Both the position numbers and the translations under genes were made by a program. Below, piece after piece: positions 61,901 through 64,000 of a stretch of 64,000 bases of DNA (position 1 is its first letter; each line of letters starts with the position of its first letter). Where the stretch lies: contig NZ_CP061171.1 in NCBI RefSeq assembly GCF_014692875.1, positions 4,774,001-4,838,000 of the forward strand, written 5' to 3'. The notes under the pieces are model-generated. The model saw only the letters and a list, made by a program, of their open reading frames with translations. It made no database searches and was not told the origin of the DNA. The stretch is from Pedobacter riviphilus. GTDB taxonomy: Bacteria; Bacteroidota; Bacteroidia; Sphingobacteriales; Sphingobacteriaceae.

Positions 61901-62536
61901 ATGAGCCTGATAAACGACGATTTACAAGATTTATTAATTGCCTACTGCGAACCTGAAAGCGAACTGCTTCAACAGATAGATCGCGAAACTAACCTTAAAG
62001 TTTTAATGCCCCGTATGCTATCTGGCCACTATCAGGGCCGGGTTTTGAGCATGCTCAGCAAAATGATCTCCCCTAGAAGGATTTTAGAAATCGGCACTTT
62101 TACCGGTTATGCCACTTTATGCCTTGCTGAAGGATTAACCAAAGATGGCATATTGTATACGCTGGATATTAATGAAGAATTGGAAGATATGGTTCGCCAT
62201 AACTTTGCCCAATCTGCATTTAATGATCAGATCAACTATATCCTTGGCGATGCTACCACTACAGTAGCGGGTTTAGATGAAGTTTTCGATATTGTTTTTA
62301 TCGATGCCGACAAGAAAAACAACGGCACCTATTACGATCTTATTTTTGATCGCGTTCGCCCAGGCGGGATTATTATTGTTGATAATGTACTATGGAGTGG
62401 AAAAGTACTTCAGGAGAAACAGGATAAAGACACCAGAAATATTACTAGTTTTAATGATAAAATAGCTGCAGATGAACGGGTTGAGAAATTGATATTACCT
62501 GTTCGGGATGGTTTGTTTGTGATCAGAAAGAAATGA
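61901..62536 (+). CDS. O-methyltransferase family 3 (SAM-dependent)
   Basis: 211 aa from MSLINDDLQDLL (61901), eight bases after the corrected ruvX stop. Motif I ILEIGTFTGYATL binds SAM; VFIDADKKN contains the metal-binding Asp; VDNVLWSGKV is the family signature. Resembles catechol/caffeoyl-CoA-type methyltransferases of unknown bacterial substrate. Likely cotranscribed with ruvX. Confidence 0.9.
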   Translation: MSLINDDLQDLLIAYCEPESELLQQIDRETNLKVLMPRMLSGHYQGRVLSMLSKMISPRRILEIGTFTGYATLCLAEGLTKDGILYTLDINEELEDMVRHNFAQSAFNDQINYILGDATTTVAGLDEVFDIVFIDADKKNNGTYYDLIFDRVRPGGIIIVDNVLWSGKVLQEKQDKDTRNITSFNDKIAADERVEKLILPVRDGLFVIRKK

Positions 62537-62617
62537 TGATGGCGTATAGTTAATGGCTGATGGCCGATAAGCCAAAGTGATCAACCATTATACCATAGTC
62601 TATTAACCAAAAAAGAA

Positions 62618-63292
62618 ATGAAGAAAATTTTTACTTTTTGTCTGCTCCTTTTAACAGCAATTATTGCGAAGGCACAAGACACAGAAGAATATATTGCAGC
62701 GCATGTAGAATATGCGCAGGGCTTAATGCACGATCATAAAATTCCGGCCAGTGTTATTTTAGCTGTTGCCATACATGAATCGGCTGCCGGAAGCAGTAAA
62801 ATAGCACAACACCTTAATAATCACTTTGGAGTAAAAGGCCCGAACAACAATGCGGAAATACGGTCATCTTACCGCGATTATTTAAATGCGGATGAATCTT
62901 ACAGCCATTTTGTAGAGATTATGGAAACCCGAGAGCCTTTTAATAATCTTTTTGAAAAATATGATCAATACGATTACAAAGGCTGGGCTTATGGAATCCG
63001 CCGCTGTGGCTACGCCAGAAGTAGAAGCTGGGCCAACCAGGTAATTGGCTTAATTAAAAAATACGAACTCTATCAATACGATGAGCGGCCAGAGGGATAT
63101 GAAGAGCCAGTGTATGCAGCACCTGTTAGCCACCGAGCAAAAAACAGAAGAACAACAAAAAGTTATACCGTAAAATCTGGCGATAACCTGAGTATAATTG
63201 CCAAAAAGAAAGGCACAACCGTGAAGTCCCTCATGCAGAAAAACGGCATTAAAAAGGCAAACTTAAAACCAGGACAAAAATTACGGTTTTGA
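62618..63292 (+). CDS. Secreted glucosaminidase with C-terminal LysM
   Basis: 224 aa. Signal peptide MKKIFTFCLLLLTAIIAKA; GH73-type N-acetylglucosaminidase domain (about residues 25-150) with the catalytic Glu in AVAIHESAAGSS and the HFGVKG motif; basic linker; LysM murein-binding domain (about 182-224, SYTVKSGDNLSIIAKKKG). It cleaves the glycan backbone of murein. Followed by a second gene of the same family 85 bp later. Confidence 0.88.
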   Translation: MKKIFTFCLLLLTAIIAKAQDTEEYIAAHVEYAQGLMHDHKIPASVILAVAIHESAAGSSKIAQHLNNHFGVKGPNNNAEIRSSYRDYLNADESYSHFVEIMETREPFNNLFEKYDQYDYKGWAYGIRRCGYARSRSWANQVIGLIKKYELYQYDERPEGYEEPVYAAPVSHRAKNRRTTKSYTVKSGDNLSIIAKKKGTTVKSLMQKNGIKKANLKPGQKLRF

Positions 63293-63377
63293 GCCATGAG
63301 TCCGAGGTCGAATCCAACAATTAGCTTTATTCAGTTTCACAATTAACCCGTTAACCGATTTAAACAATTAACCCCAT

Positions 63378-64000
63378 ATGCGTTCATATAACCATTACAT
63401 CTTTATAGCAGCAATACTCATCTTTTTTAGCTCTTGCGGTACGCGGAAATTTTCTAAAAACAACAAACAGATCGAAAAGGCAGCCAACAAAGCCAATAAC
63501 AATTCGTACAAAAGCTATAATACTTTAAGTTATATTGATGAGTTTAAGGGTGTGGCGGTAGAGGAAATGAATGCAAATGGCATCCCCGCAAGTATTACCC
63601 TGGCGCAGGGAATTTTAGAATCGGGCAGTGGAAATAGTGATCTGGCTAAATACGCGAACAACCACTTTGGGATTAAGTGTACATCGGATTGGAAAGGGAA
63701 AAACTATTTCCGGGATGATGACCAGAAAAACGACTGTTTTAGGGTGTATAAAGATGCCCGCGAATCTTTCAGGGATCACTCTGAATTTTTAAAACGCAAA
63801 CGTTATAGTTTTCTTTTTCAGTTAGATAAAAACGATTACAAAAGTTGGGCGCAGGGGTTAAAAACAGCAGGTTATGCAACCAATCCAAAATATCCTGATC
63901 TGTTAATCAACACCATTGAAAAATACCAGCTTTACCAATACGATCAATCGGAAAACGAAAAACAGAAGATTGCCCGCGAAGATCGCGTGTTTTCAGAAAT
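63378..64000 (+). CDS. Glucosaminidase-family lipoprotein, cut by window end
   Basis: Starts at the ATG 63378 (MRSYNHYIFIAAILIFFSSC), a lipoprotein signal with Cys at about residue 20, and stays open to the window edge (207 codons seen). GH73-type domain with the catalytic Glu in GILESGSGNSDLA, the NNHFGIKC motif, and AGYATNPKYPDLLINTI. The domain resembles that of the preceding gene, so the two are tandem paralogues. The C-terminal part, perhaps with LysM domains, lies outside. Confidence 0.85.
   Translation, partial: MRSYNHYIFIAAILIFFSSCGTRKFSKNNKQIEKAANKANNNSYKSYNTLSYIDEFKGVAVEEMNANGIPASITLAQGILESGSGNSDLAKYANNHFGIKCTSDWKGKNYFRDDDQKNDCFRVYKDARESFRDHSEFLKRKRYSFLFQLDKNDYKSWAQGLKTAGYATNPKYPDLLINTIEKYQLYQYDQSENEKQKIAREDRVFSE

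Overview
The window is chromosomal DNA from a Bacteroidota bacterium, most likely of the Sphingobacteriaceae and Pedobacter-like. The evidence is six SusC/SusD outer-membrane pairs, a type IX secretion (T9SS) type B adhesin followed by a PorP/SprF protein, gldH, the holB-ricT-gldH gene order, promoters of the TTTG / TAnnTTTG type, and genes without clear Shine-Dalgarno sites. The genus is an inference; the phylum is secure.

Layout. 1-2.6 kb holds genome debris: an integrase N-terminal remnant, a TlpA-like protein without its CXXC, an intact tRNA-Arg(CCT), a second tRNA-Arg-like gene split by a 28-nt palindrome, and a 70-bp relic of the 3' end of metG. 2.6-13.7 kb carries a TPR/LuxR-type regulator, a possible 37-aa membrane peptide, a modular adhesin of about 2,726 aa (two frameshifts) and its PorP/SprF partner. 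14-17.4 kb carries metG, divergent from an LD-carboxypeptidase/DoxX pair. 17.5-53 kb is a one-direction (minus strand) array of six susCD operons, two with accessory surface lipoproteins, plus one hypothetical secreted protein and one M14 carboxypeptidase. 53.2-54.5 kb is murF, followed by a 192-bp inverted-repeat element. 54.7-60.9 kb holds a lone TonB-dependent receptor and holB-ricT-gldH. 61.5-64 kb holds ruvX, an O-methyltransferase and two tandem glucosaminidases; the last runs off the window.

The susCD array has no glycoside hydrolase, sulfatase, polysaccharide lyase, ECF sigma or anti-sigma gene, so it is not a classical polysaccharide utilisation locus. The only degradative enzyme inside it is a peptidase. 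Three of the six susC promoters (starts at 34277, 40458 and 45489) share an exactly spaced architecture: GTTAA-N5-GTTAA, 30 bp, then a TAnnTTAG -7 box, then a TTAACTAACCTATTT leader box. A fourth (27268) has the same direct repeat closer to its -7 box. This looks like a regulon signal for paralogous nutrient transporters and is the most original observation here.

Six single-base frameshifts break five genes (the adhesin twice, three susC genes, ruvX). Five are losses in G/C runs and one is a gain in a poly-A run. Restoring one base at each makes every gene an exact multiple of three and of family length. Homopolymer sequencing error is the simplest explanation, but slippage-based switching cannot be excluded from sequence alone.
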